Under the pieces are notes generated by a model. That model searched no databases and was not told the origin of the DNA. It was given only the letters and a program-made list of their open reading frames with translations. DNA of 9,481 nucleotides, from contig JAGQLZ010000051.1 of assembly GCA_020428895.1 (NCBI GenBank), positions 857 through 10,337 on the forward strand, given 5' to 3'. The DNA comes from Candidatus Kaiserbacteria bacterium (lineage in GTDB: Bacteria > Patescibacteriota > Minisyncoccia > Phycocordibacterales > UBA918). Below are positions 1-7,510 of this stretch, one piece after another; the stretch's first letter is position 1, and every line of letters starts with the position of its first letter. The position numbers and the translations under genes are program-made.

Positions 1-512
1 ATTGGTTCATAAGCCACAACAATATGTACCGCTCTAGACTTTGGAACGTCTTTTAAAGCAACTCTTAACTGTTTGGCAATACCATCAAAAAAATTACCAT
101 GACTGTCACGCTTAATTTCACCAACACATAAAATTGGTTGTAATTTAGCTTTTAAAGTAGCCTGTAATTTTTTGGCTATCAAGTCATCAGTTTCCCCCAT
201 CGCCCGTCTCTCTGAATGACCAATAATTATGTATTCAACGCCAACTGAGGTAAGCATGTCTGCTGAAACTTCCCCTGTGTAGGCACCGCTAATTTCATAA
301 AAAACATTTTGAGCAGCTACCGCTAGCTGGCTTTTAGCAGATAACTTACTCACTTCACTTAGATATAAAAACGGTGGAGCTATTACCACCTCTGCATGAT
401 CAGCCTTTTTGGCTGAGATTTTTAAACTCGATGCTAATTTTTTAGCATCTGTTATTGAAATTGGATTCATCTTCCAGTTACCAACAACCAAAGGTCGATT
501 CGTATCTTTCAT
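1..512 (-). CDS. tpiA: Triosephosphate isomerase, 3' end cut by window edge
   Basis: Glycolytic enzyme interconverting dihydroxyacetone phosphate and glyceraldehyde 3-phosphate in the cytoplasm. About 170 of the usual roughly 250 residues are visible. The N-terminus contains GNWKMN with the substrate-binding Lys14. The electrophile His99 sits in IIIGHSERRAMGE, and the catalytic base Glu169 is in AYEP at the very edge of the window. All three key catalytic residues are therefore present, and the remaining barrel strands with the phosphate-binding loop lie outside. The ATG at 512 is chosen because it places 13 residues before Lys14, normal for the family, and the next Met (residue 15) would lose that lysine. 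No Shine-Dalgarno sequence precedes it. It follows the pilus operon on the same strand after 59 bp, with an apparent promoter of its own. Family identification is very secure; the operon relationship is not. Confidence 0.96.
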   Translation of the reverse strand, partial: MKDTNRPLVVGNWKMNPISITDAKKLASSLKISAKKADHAEVVIAPPFLYLSEVSKLSAKSQLAVAAQNVFYEISGAYTGEVSADMLTSVGVEYIIIGHSERRAMGETDDLIAKKLQATLKAKLQPILCVGEIKRDSHGNFFDGIAKQLRVALKDVPKSRAVHIVVAYEP

Positions 513-520
513 ATTCGTTG

Positions 521-529
521 ATTGTATCA
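521..529 (-). promoter_or_regulatory. Extended -10 element for tpiA, implying a nearly leaderless mRNA
   Basis: Reading the minus strand, TGATACAAT (529 to 521) is an extended -10 box: TGn followed by TACAAT, 5 of 6 to consensus. No good -35 is seen at 17 bp (AGATTG), which extended -10 promoters tolerate. Transcription would start at about 514-515, only 2-3 nt before the ATG at 512. This agrees with the absence of a ribosome binding site. tpiA could alternatively be read through from the pilus operon, as no terminator hairpin is seen in 513-571. Confidence 0.45.
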
Positions 530-571
530 CAGGGAAATCGACACAATCTTATTAACCAATATGTCTAAATG

Positions 572-1993
572 TTAATTCTCAACTTGTCTCCAATCAACAA
601 ATTTATAGTCATCAGAAGTATTTGGCGCTAACGGTGGTGGACTATCTACTAAGTTTCTGTCATATGAGTTGTATCGAGTACCGAATCCTGACCCATAACT
701 ACCACAATAAGATCCTGTCCATTGAGTACCTACTCTTCCATTGGAAACAATTGTGCCATTAATAGTAAGTGAGTTTTGGCATACGTATGAATTATGCATG
801 GTAAGTACATCATAGGAACCACTAGTTTGATAATAATTACGACCAAACCGACCATTTTGAGCCACAAAAATACCATTAAGTTCCATATCTTCAGGAACCA
901 CCAAACCCACTAAAACATCTTCTTCAGCAATTGCTAAAAGCCCTGACGAAGCATTAGCGTAAGTAATATTGCCATTGAGAATTATTCTCGGATTTATGGT
1001 TGGTGAATCTGTATCAGCAGCCGCTATGGTTACCTTTTGATCAACACTTCCTTCTAACCAAACTTTATCTTCTACATAAATAAGCGGACAATCAGGATCA
1101 ATGGTTGCCACTAGATATGGGTCATCATCGTCTATTACATGTCGCTCAGTTTCCCAACCATCTTGTGTAGAATATCCCCAGTAGTTATAAGTCTGATCAA
1201 CTGTCCGAAATTGAACGTCCCCATTACCTAAAAAGGTTACTCTATACCCATACTCACCTGACGGGGGAATGTATATTCCCCCACGGTTCTGAGCTCTGTC
1301 TTTCATATTAGCCAAATCTATCGTTAAGCCAGTGAAGTTAATTGGGGTAGACGGAAAATACCATAAAGTACTGTCGGGGCCTGACCCAAAAACTCCATCT
1401 ACTGTCTGTGAACCGGTACATCCAAAACTACTAGTACACGTCCAAGATGATTGACCACTCGTGACAGTTGAATTATTAGTTCCATCCATTCTTACTCCAC
1501 CATTTGAGTGATAAGGACCAATGATAGTTCGGTCAGAACCAGCCCAAACATTAGAATTAATAATGTAGGAATATTCCGCCACGGTTGGTCGAGCATATTT
1601 TCCATAGACCGTTCTCTTAACCGTTGGATTATTCAAAGACCAACCAGTTGATTCAATCTCAATCGAAGCAACGTCACCACAATATGTGGAACTTGAAATA
1701 GAAAGTTCGAAATTTCCAGTTGTGGAAGTTTCTGGATCTTCATAAGGTATCAGATAAGGACCCGGCAAACCGGTACCATGAGTTGTGTCATCTGGATAAT
1801 GCGCTAGGAACCATTTGTAATAATCCAAACCAGCTTCAGCAATTGATCGCGCTTGTGCTTCAGCTATTCTTAATTTAGTTAGCTTATTTAGTGATACTAC
1901 GTAATTAACTAATCCAGCAAAAATGGTCATGAAAATTGCTGCAAAAACTATGACAAGAACTAATTGTGTTCCTTTATTTTTTTGGTATTTCAT
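572..1993 (-). CDS. PilX/GspK-like minor pilin or pilus-tip protein
   Basis: A 473-aa exported or membrane-anchored protein. Residues 1-8 are lysine-rich and end in Gly8, followed by one hydrophobic helix (about 10-34) and an amphipathic helix (RIAEAQARSIAEAGLDYYKW, 42-61) typical of PilX-type proteins. The position equivalent to +5 after Gly8 is Leu13, not the Glu of normal prepilins; loss of Glu5 is the hallmark of the tip subunit GspK. Residues about 300-425 hold several short strand-turn units (near IYVEDKVWLEG, IILNGNITYA, LNGIFVAQNGRF and LTINGTIVSNGRVG) suggesting a beta-solenoid-like surface; this fold is inferred. Seven cysteines may form disulfides. Its ATG overlaps the stop of the upstream prepilin by 1 nt (TAATG), so translation is probably coupled. 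It is the last gene of the pil cluster. A function at the pilus tip is inferred from order and sequence features, not from a confirmed family match. Confidence 0.72.
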   Translation of the reverse strand: MKYQKNKGTQLVLVIVFAAIFMTIFAGLVNYVVSLNKLTKLRIAEAQARSIAEAGLDYYKWFLAHYPDDTTHGTGLPGPYLIPYEDPETSTTGNFELSISSSTYCGDVASIEIESTGWSLNNPTVKRTVYGKYARPTVAEYSYIINSNVWAGSDRTIIGPYHSNGGVRMDGTNNSTVTSGQSSWTCTSSFGCTGSQTVDGVFGSGPDSTLWYFPSTPINFTGLTIDLANMKDRAQNRGGIYIPPSGEYGYRVTFLGNGDVQFRTVDQTYNYWGYSTQDGWETERHVIDDDDPYLVATIDPDCPLIYVEDKVWLEGSVDQKVTIAAADTDSPTINPRIILNGNITYANASSGLLAIAEEDVLVGLVVPEDMELNGIFVAQNGRFGRNYYQTSGSYDVLTMHNSYVCQNSLTINGTIVSNGRVGTQWTGSYCGSYGSGFGTRYNSYDRNLVDSPPPLAPNTSDDYKFVDWRQVEN

Positions 1994-2628
1994 TACAAAT
2001 TATCTTTTAGATTACGTAATGCAGCGCTAGATCTGAGCATGTACTGTCCGGGATCCCTCACTAAATCTATATTAATTATAATACTAAACTGAATATACCT
2101 AATATCACTTATTGTGGTTGTGGGTACAGCCATATTTCCTTCACCATCAAAGTAAACAAATGTAGAAGTAGCAAATGAAGTATTCTGAACGTACTCCGAT
2201 ATAATTAAAGTCTCATCAGGATTTGAATAATCATAAACAACTGGACTGCCAGCCGCATTATAGATTCGCTTTTCTAAAGTTGTACTACCGGTACCAACCA
2301 ATTCATATTCTACATATTCAACACTACGATCTCTGTCGATATCACTATAAAAACCAATTTTATGTTCATCAGCTATTACTAATGGATAAGCTCCGTCATC
2401 GGCGTATGTCATTTCTCGAATATCCCTAATAATATAATTGACACCACGACTAGCAAAATCAACTTGTTGAGCCTGAGCAATAGTATAACCATGAGTCTGG
2501 TACAGTCTTACAGTGAAATTTGTAATTACTAAAATTACAATCGAAAAAATAAAAATGGCTACAATAGCTTCCACTAAAGTCATTCCTTTAAGATTATTTT
2601 TTTGATTAATTTTAGTAAAATCAGTCAT
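1993..2628 (-). CDS. Prepilin with type IV N-terminal methylation motif, PilW/GspJ-like
   Basis: A 211-aa minor prepilin or pseudopilin. A 15-residue basic leader ends in Gly15, followed by MTLVE, so the prepilin peptidase would cut G15/M16, leaving Glu20 at the conserved +5 position. A hydrophobic helix (about 16-40) anchors it in the membrane before assembly. Residues 60-125 resemble the PilW/GspJ core (VNYIIRDIREM, then YVEYELVG and LEKRIY). Residues 96-107 (DIDRDRSVEYVE) fit a calcium-loop pattern with acidic or polar side chains at 1, 3, 5, 7, 9 and 12. There is no cysteine. It starts 2 bp after the stop of the 581-aa prepilin without a visible Shine-Dalgarno site, so translational reinitiation is likely, and its own stop overlaps the next ATG. 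The prepilin assignment is firm; assignment to the J/W position rests on pattern and gene order. Confidence 0.85.
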   Translation of the reverse strand: MTDFTKINQKNNLKGMTLVEAIVAIFIFSIVILVITNFTVRLYQTHGYTIAQAQQVDFASRGVNYIIRDIREMTYADDGAYPLVIADEHKIGFYSDIDRDRSVEYVEYELVGTGSTTLEKRIYNAAGSPVVYDYSNPDETLIISEYVQNTSFATSTFVYFDGEGNMAVPTTTISDIRYIQFSIIINIDLVRDPGQYMLRSSAALRNLKDNL

Positions 2629-2630
2629 AA

Positions 2631-4376
2631 CTAATTAAGAATAATAGTTACCGTGGAGGTGTTACTATCGATTGTTATCGCCGAATCATTATAAGAAGTA
2701 TAACCAGATTTACTAACAGTTAATTCATAGTCAGAAGCTGTCGCTAATCCGGAATTAAAGAATGTTTGGCCACAAACAGAAGTAGTCTTTGTTTCATCAA
2801 CTGCTCCCCGCTCTAAATGAACATCAGCTCCATGGATTGGCGTGCCATCTATCTCAGTTACCAAAACTCGTAAAGAATTAGCGACACTAGATATCATCGT
2901 AAGATTAATATTAGCTGACTCACCGGGACTAAGTGAATATGGTAAAGCTTCACAAGATTCAACTATAGAATAACCACCCGTGTTTAGGTTGAGATCATAA
3001 ACATCATATTCCATATCAGTTAAAAACAAATCTCCACTACCATCGGTGCTGTGGTTCTTATTATATTTTAAAACTGGTTGTGAACTAGCGTCGGTACCAA
3101 TTGTCTTTAAACCAAATAAATCAAAATTAATGTTAGGAATTGGTGTCTGACTTTCAATGTAAACCACTTCCCAATCATATATTTCAGAAGTGTAGTTTGA
3201 GTCAGTGGTACTAAGGTTAACAACCAAAATTAAGTTATCGTAAACTGCTACATCTAAACTACTAATATCAATATAAGATCCGGTAAAACCAGAACTATTG
3301 CCTGATAAATCACTATCTGGAACGATTGTTAGGCCACCGTCATCATAATAAAGAGATACTGCGTAACTAGTTGTGGCAGAAGAGGTGGCATTTACTATAA
3401 TTTCATACCATGAGTCTAGTGTGGCCGGAGTAATGGTTGCGGTTCGTGCCAAGCCGTTTAGGCTATAAACATTAGGAGCAGTTTCAGCTAAAATCAGACC
3501 ACCGGAAGTAACGTTCGTATTACTTGTAGAAGCTAACTTTGATGCATCTGTAAAAGTATCAAAAAAACTATCTTCGATTGGTAAAGAAACAGTTCGAATA
3601 TTTAAATCACTGGTAGTGGCTATAATAAAATTCATGGTAGACACAGCGCTTTCGACAACGGCAACTGGTTGAGTGGTAGGATTCGGATTAGTAGATGAGG
3701 CAGTGTAAGTACCATCTTGAGAAAAATTAGTTTTAGTTACAGTAATCTCATAATTTGCACCTTCTGGAGCACCAGAAAGTAATGCCACTCCGGTGTTATT
3801 TGTATATCTAATAGTGTCAGTAGTGGTTGGTAATGTGTCATTGAAAAAATGAACCTCTGCTCCAGAAACTGGTGAAGCAGAATCATCAAAAACATTTACT
3901 CTAATTGTTCCTCCTCCGACTGACGATTCTATTCCTACAGGAATAATATTAGAAATTATTGAATAGCTATTGAGACCTGAATTACCTTTCCAAGTGTATT
4001 CTAATTTAACAAGCTTGTAATCTTCCATGATTCCATTTGAATCAAGTCCGCCTTCACCATCGGCGGCGGCATCAATATAAGTTATAAAAACTCGCTCATT
4101 ATAAGTGATGCCATTTAAGGTTGTTGTACTATTTTGTGGAATAATTCCATAAGGAGGAGCACCGATTGTACCAACCTGTCTATACGGTAATGATCGTATA
4201 TATTCCATTCTTTCATTAGCCAAAGAAATCGCCCCAGTACTAGCTTTAGTATTTGCGTTTAGTTTGATAATCGATAGCGTTAACGTAAATAGAGCAGTAA
4301 AAACAATACCCATAATTGCTATCGTAAAAATTGTCTCTACCAAAGTAAAGCCATTCTTTTGGGTAAAATACTTCAT
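2631..4376 (-). CDS. Large modular prepilin with carboxypeptidase-regulatory-like domains, PilV/GspI-like
   Basis: A 581-aa prepilin, far larger than the usual 120-200 residues. The leader MKYFTQKNG is followed by FTLVE, giving cleavage at G9/F10 with Glu14 at +5, then a hydrophobic helix (10-38). Residues 48-62 (GAISLANERMEYIRSLP) match the PilV/GspI stalk pattern, and 100-130 contain an acidic DGEGG...DSNG...EDYK segment ending in a W. Beyond the pilin head, residues about 156-253 and 500-581 look like carboxypeptidase-regulatory-like beta-sandwich modules (TIRVNVFDDSASPVSGAEVHF and SLRVLVTEIDGTPIHGADVHL, each ending in a YE-TV-K-F/Y unit). Between them lie Ser/Thr-rich beta segments (262-408) and a further module (413-495). 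The only cysteines, 475 and 535, could form one disulfide. It follows pilC by 8 bp with no Shine-Dalgarno site. An adhesive or tip-displayed role is inferred. Confidence 0.86.
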   Translation of the reverse strand: MKYFTQKNGFTLVETIFTIAIMGIVFTALFTLTLSIIKLNANTKASTGAISLANERMEYIRSLPYRQVGTIGAPPYGIIPQNSTTTLNGITYNERVFITYIDAAADGEGGLDSNGIMEDYKLVKLEYTWKGNSGLNSYSIISNIIPVGIESSVGGGTIRVNVFDDSASPVSGAEVHFFNDTLPTTTDTIRYTNNTGVALLSGAPEGANYEITVTKTNFSQDGTYTASSTNPNPTTQPVAVVESAVSTMNFIIATTSDLNIRTVSLPIEDSFFDTFTDASKLASTSNTNVTSGGLILAETAPNVYSLNGLARTATITPATLDSWYEIIVNATSSATTSYAVSLYYDDGGLTIVPDSDLSGNSSGFTGSYIDISSLDVAVYDNLILVVNLSTTDSNYTSEIYDWEVVYIESQTPIPNINFDLFGLKTIGTDASSQPVLKYNKNHSTDGSGDLFLTDMEYDVYDLNLNTGGYSIVESCEALPYSLSPGESANINLTMISSVANSLRVLVTEIDGTPIHGADVHLERGAVDETKTTSVCGQTFFNSGLATASDYELTVSKSGYTSYNDSAITIDSNTSTVTIILN

Positions 4377-4384
4377 AAATAATT

Positions 4385-5611
4385 CTAAATACTGTCAGAT
4401 ATTGAATATATTGGACCGATCACCGCTAGCGCAAAGAAACCAACGGTACCACCAATAACTACCATTAATAACGGCTCAATAATGGTTGAGAGATCTTTGG
4501 TTTTTCTTTCCACTTCAGTTTCATAAAATTCTGCTAGCTCTTTTAACATATTGGATATGTTACCGGTTTCTTCACCTACCAAAATCATTTCCCCCACCAA
4601 CACTGGATACAGTTTTTCATTTTCAGTAAATACTTCAGACAATGGTGACCCCTTCTCCACTCGTACTGCAGCTTCTGCTAAAACTTTTTTGTAAAAATGA
4701 TTTTGCACAACTTCTTCTGTAATTGAAATGGACCGAAGCACATCGACTCCAGAAGATAATAGCGAAGCCAATGTTCTAGATGTTCGAGCAGCATTAACTT
4801 CTTTAGCGATATTACCTATAACCGGCAACCTTACAATTAACCAAGCAGAGGCAATTTTGCCGTATTTGCTTTTTAGCGAATAATAAGTACCGACAAAAAA
4901 ACCTAAAATTATTCCAATTGATACCAAGGTGTAGTTGTTTACAAAATTACTTACATCAATCAGTGTTTGAGTGGTCTTCGGCAACTCTGAACCCATACCC
5001 TCAAACACGCTTACCAATGTTGGCATAACATAAATCATCATCAAAAAACCAATACCTACCATAATGATAAGGACGATAGCCGGATAAATCATCGCTCCTT
5101 TAATTTTCTTCTTCAAACTAGATGATCTCTGCATTTGTATGCTCAATATATCTAACACATCAGATAAACTTCCGCTCTCCTCTCCAGCCTTCACCATAGC
5201 AACGTATAAATTATCAAATGTTTCTGGATATTCTCTGAGTGCCTCATCAAATTGATCACCTTTATTAATCGAGGCTTGCAAGTTCTTCATTATTTTTTTC
5301 AAACGAAGGTTCTTGGTTTGTCTTTCAATAACCGTAAGACAACGAGACAAAGGTAAACCCGCCTTTAGCATAGAACCAAGATTTCTGGTCATCATGACCA
5401 ATTCATCATCTTTTACTCTAGATAAAAAATAGTTAAGTTGGTCGATTTTGATTAGACCACTAAGTGAAAAGCCTGAGGCTTCATCAACTGAGCTTACCGT
5501 GTGGCCATTTTCGCGAGCAATATCATAAACAGTAAAACGATCGTCAGCCTCAACAGTATTCTTTACTTCGTTTCCTGTTGCGTCCTCTCCGATATAAACA
5601 AAAGTAGGCAT
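4385..5611 (-). CDS. pilC: Type IV pilus inner-membrane platform protein PilC (GspF family)
   Basis: A 408-aa polytopic membrane protein that couples the cytoplasmic assembly ATPase to pilin polymerisation; the length is normal for the family. The N-terminal cytoplasmic domain (FVYIGEDATGNEV, EADDRFTVYDIARENG) is followed by two T2SSF domains at about 70-195 and 273-396. Each carries the family signature: AGEESGSLSDVLDIL at 142-156 and VGEETGNISNMLKELAEFYE at 345-364. Membrane segments lie at about 173-197, 228-247 and 376-400. The ATG lies 3 bp after the pilB stop (TAG CCT ATG), so it is surely co-transcribed and probably translationally coupled. No Shine-Dalgarno site is visible. Identification is very secure; in isolation it could not be distinguished from GspF, but the neighbouring genes point to a T4P or related pseudopilus. 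Confidence 0.96.
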   Translation of the reverse strand: MPTFVYIGEDATGNEVKNTVEADDRFTVYDIARENGHTVSSVDEASGFSLSGLIKIDQLNYFLSRVKDDELVMMTRNLGSMLKAGLPLSRCLTVIERQTKNLRLKKIMKNLQASINKGDQFDEALREYPETFDNLYVAMVKAGEESGSLSDVLDILSIQMQRSSSLKKKIKGAMIYPAIVLIIMVGIGFLMMIYVMPTLVSVFEGMGSELPKTTQTLIDVSNFVNNYTLVSIGIILGFFVGTYYSLKSKYGKIASAWLIVRLPVIGNIAKEVNAARTSRTLASLLSSGVDVLRSISITEEVVQNHFYKKVLAEAAVRVEKGSPLSEVFTENEKLYPVLVGEMILVGEETGNISNMLKELAEFYETEVERKTKDLSTIIEPLLMVVIGGTVGFFALAVIGPIYSISDSI

Positions 5612-5614
5612 AGG

Positions 5615-7366
5615 CTATTCATTAATAACTCGAAGCACTTCTTCGATACTAGTTAAACCTTGAGCCGCTTTAAAAATACCATCTTCGAGCATAGTCAACA
5701 TTCCTTCCTTACGAGCTTGGGCACTAATGTCATCAGTGGTCTTACCTTCCATCACCATATTTTTAATAGTCGGTGATACTTCCAGAACTTCATGTATACC
5801 TAAACGACCCTTATAGCCATCATCAGTTGTCCCTTTTTCTTTAGGATGATAGAAAGTAATACTGTTCCAAGTAGCACTCTTTTCAACGATTCCTTCTTCT
5901 TTTAAGGCTTCTAAAACGCGGTCCAAATCTGCATATTCAGATAAACTATCCCGTTCAGCTTTACTTAACGTGTACTCAATTTTATCTTCTGCCAACCGTC
6001 GCACTAGTCGTTGTCCTACCGCTACTCGTAAAGTAGAAACTAGCAAAAACTCTTCAACTCCCATGTCCACCAAACGAGCAACTGTACCAGCTGAAGAATT
6101 AGTGTGAACTGTCGCTAACACCATGTGTCCAGTCAAAGCTGCGTTAATGGCCAAGCTAGCTGTTTCTTGATCACGAATTTCTCCAACCATAATCACATCC
6201 GGATCCTGACGCATCAATGAGCGTAAACCAGCCGCAAAAGTGAAGCCAATATCAGGCTTAACTTGGGATTGATTAATACGTGGCATTTGGTATTCGATCG
6301 GATCTTCAATGGTGGAAATATTTACTTCTGGAGTATTTAAAATATCTAAAATAGTATAAAGCGTAGTTGATTTACCAGAACCGGTTGGACCAGTAACCAA
6401 AATTATTCCTGTAGATTGTCTAGTAGCATGATGAACTCGATCTAGTGTCAAGCCATGAAAACCAATCCCCTCCAAAGAAAAGCCACTTCGGTTCTCACGC
6501 AATAAACGCATTACCACCTTCTCTCCATAAAAAACTGGCAACATGGAAACACGGAAAGAAACTTTTTGACCGTCCATCTCCATTTTGAAACGACCATCTT
6601 GAGGTAAACGTTTTTGATCTAATTTTAAATTAGACAAAACTTTAAGCCGAGCTACCACTGTACTAGCGGCAATTTTCGGTAGCTTCATCGCGTCATTTAA
6701 AATCCCGTCAATACGATAACGTACCAACACTTCTTCCTCCATCGGTTCAATATGAATATCAGACGCCCCTTGAATAATAGCGTGGCGTAACAACGTATCT
6801 ACAATACGCACTACCGGCAAATCCTCAGCCATCTTCTTTAAGTCAGCTTCACTAGATTCTTCTCCGTTTTCTTCAGCAATTATCTTTAAAGCAGAAGCTT
6901 CCTTCTCAATCAAATCACCAAATTCATCTTTGAGATTCTTTTGATATTGACGCAGAGCCACTCGCATAGACTCGGTGTCAGTCAAACGTGGCAATACTTT
7001 TAAGCCAACTTTCTTTTTAACAAAATCTATAGCTGGCAAATCAGCCGTATCGAGCATAGCTACTTCGACACTATTATCGTCACGCTTATAAGCAATAACA
7101 TTATGGTTTCGAGCCACTGGCTCAGGAATCAGAGTTAAAACCTCGAAAGGAATCTTTACATCTTTTAAAGCTACAAACGGAATACCCAATACGTATGATT
7201 CAACGCGGCGAACATCATCTTCGGTCATGTGTCCGAGCGCAATAAAAGCCTCGGCCAAAGTGCGATCTTCTTCTTTGGAGATTTTCTCCGCAGCGGAAAC
7301 ATCGCTCTTAGTTACTAGACCAGAATCAAGAACAAACTTCTTCAATTGATCATCTTGAATACGCAC
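5615..7366 (-). CDS. pilB: Type IV pilus assembly ATPase PilB (GspE family)
   Basis: Hexameric cytoplasmic ATPase that powers pilus extension. Numbering is from the GTG at 7366 (583 aa). An N-terminal MshEN/T2SSE_N-like domain (about 30-145, with YVLGIPFVAL) precedes the ATPase. ASDIHIEP (201-208) opens the N2 domain. Walker A is GPTGSGKST (326-334), the Asp box TIEDPIEY (352-359), Walker B DPDVIMVGEIRD (388-399) and the His box TGHMVLATVHTN (412-423). GYKGRLGIHEVLEV near 517 is family-typical, but the four zinc-binding cysteines normal in PilB/GspE are absent, and the protein has no cysteine at all. GTG at 7366 is preferred over the longer TTG at 7378 because GGGAA (7376-7372) lies 5 nt before it and family members usually begin just before the QLKK segment. 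First gene of the operon. Confidence 0.96.
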   Translation of the reverse strand: MRIQDDQLKKFVLDSGLVTKSDVSAAEKISKEEDRTLAEAFIALGHMTEDDVRRVESYVLGIPFVALKDVKIPFEVLTLIPEPVARNHNVIAYKRDDNSVEVAMLDTADLPAIDFVKKKVGLKVLPRLTDTESMRVALRQYQKNLKDEFGDLIEKEASALKIIAEENGEESSEADLKKMAEDLPVVRIVDTLLRHAIIQGASDIHIEPMEEEVLVRYRIDGILNDAMKLPKIAASTVVARLKVLSNLKLDQKRLPQDGRFKMEMDGQKVSFRVSMLPVFYGEKVVMRLLRENRSGFSLEGIGFHGLTLDRVHHATRQSTGIILVTGPTGSGKSTTLYTILDILNTPEVNISTIEDPIEYQMPRINQSQVKPDIGFTFAAGLRSLMRQDPDVIMVGEIRDQETASLAINAALTGHMVLATVHTNSSAGTVARLVDMGVEEFLLVSTLRVAVGQRLVRRLAEDKIEYTLSKAERDSLSEYADLDRVLEALKEEGIVEKSATWNSITFYHPKEKGTTDDGYKGRLGIHEVLEVSPTIKNMVMEGKTTDDISAQARKEGMLTMLEDGIFKAAQGLTSIEEVLRVINE

Positions 7367-7404
7367 AATAATTCCCAACGAGCTTATAAGAACGTCTTAG
7401 GGTA

Positions 7405-7413
7405 AGTATAGCA
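7405..7413 (-). promoter_or_regulatory. Probable promoter of the pil operon (extended -10)
   Basis: On the minus strand, TGCTATACT (7413 to 7405) is an extended -10 box with TATACT matching 5 of 6 consensus bases. The -35 region 17 bp upstream (AGTTCA) is poor. Transcription would start near 7398, giving a leader of about 32 nt to the GTG at 7366. An interrupted palindrome, TAAGA-ACG-TCTTA (7387-7399), covers the predicted start site and might bind a regulator. Confidence 0.5.
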
Positions 7414-7455
7414 TCCGTTCTAAGTAATGAACTCAGTATCTGTACAAAACCTTTG

Positions 7456-7470
7456 TTATTTGACAAATAA
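7456..7470. promoter_or_regulatory. Perfect 15-bp palindrome, candidate operator
   Basis: TTATTTGACAAATAA has two perfect 7-bp arms around a single central A. It contains the whole -35 hexamer TTGACA of the rightward promoter and, on the other strand, TTGTCA, a -35-like hexamer facing the pil operon. A looser outer pair, ACAAAA (7444-7449) and TTTTGT (7474-7479), flanks it. A bound dimeric repressor would block polymerase at the small gene and possibly at an upstream pil promoter. A regulator is inferred; none is encoded in the window. Confidence 0.45.
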
Positions 7471-7487
7471 GTATTTTGTGATATATT
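7460..7487 (+). promoter_or_regulatory. Strong sigma-70-type promoter for the small membrane-protein gene
   Basis: TTGACA (7460-7465) is a perfect -35 box, followed after 16 bp by TATATT (7482-7487), which is also preceded by TG at 7479-7480 and so forms an extended -10. The start of transcription would be near 7494, about 30 nt before the ATG at 7524. It is the best-matching promoter in the window. Confidence 0.65.
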
Positions 7488-7510
7488 ATTAAACAGATCT
7501 TAACCTAATC

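Noticed and set aside
513..571. Terminator between the pil operon and tpiA
   Set aside because: No inverted repeat with a U tract was found in these 59 bp, so read-through into tpiA remains possible.
2223..2429. Plus-strand open frame of 68 codons within the GspJ-like prepilin gene
   Set aside because: Wholly inside a well supported prepilin gene on the other strand; no promoter, SD or protein-like pattern.
4264..4458. Plus-strand open frame of 64 codons across the pilC/prepilin junction
   Set aside because: Antisense to the start of the large prepilin and the end of pilC; no initiation signals and no domain.
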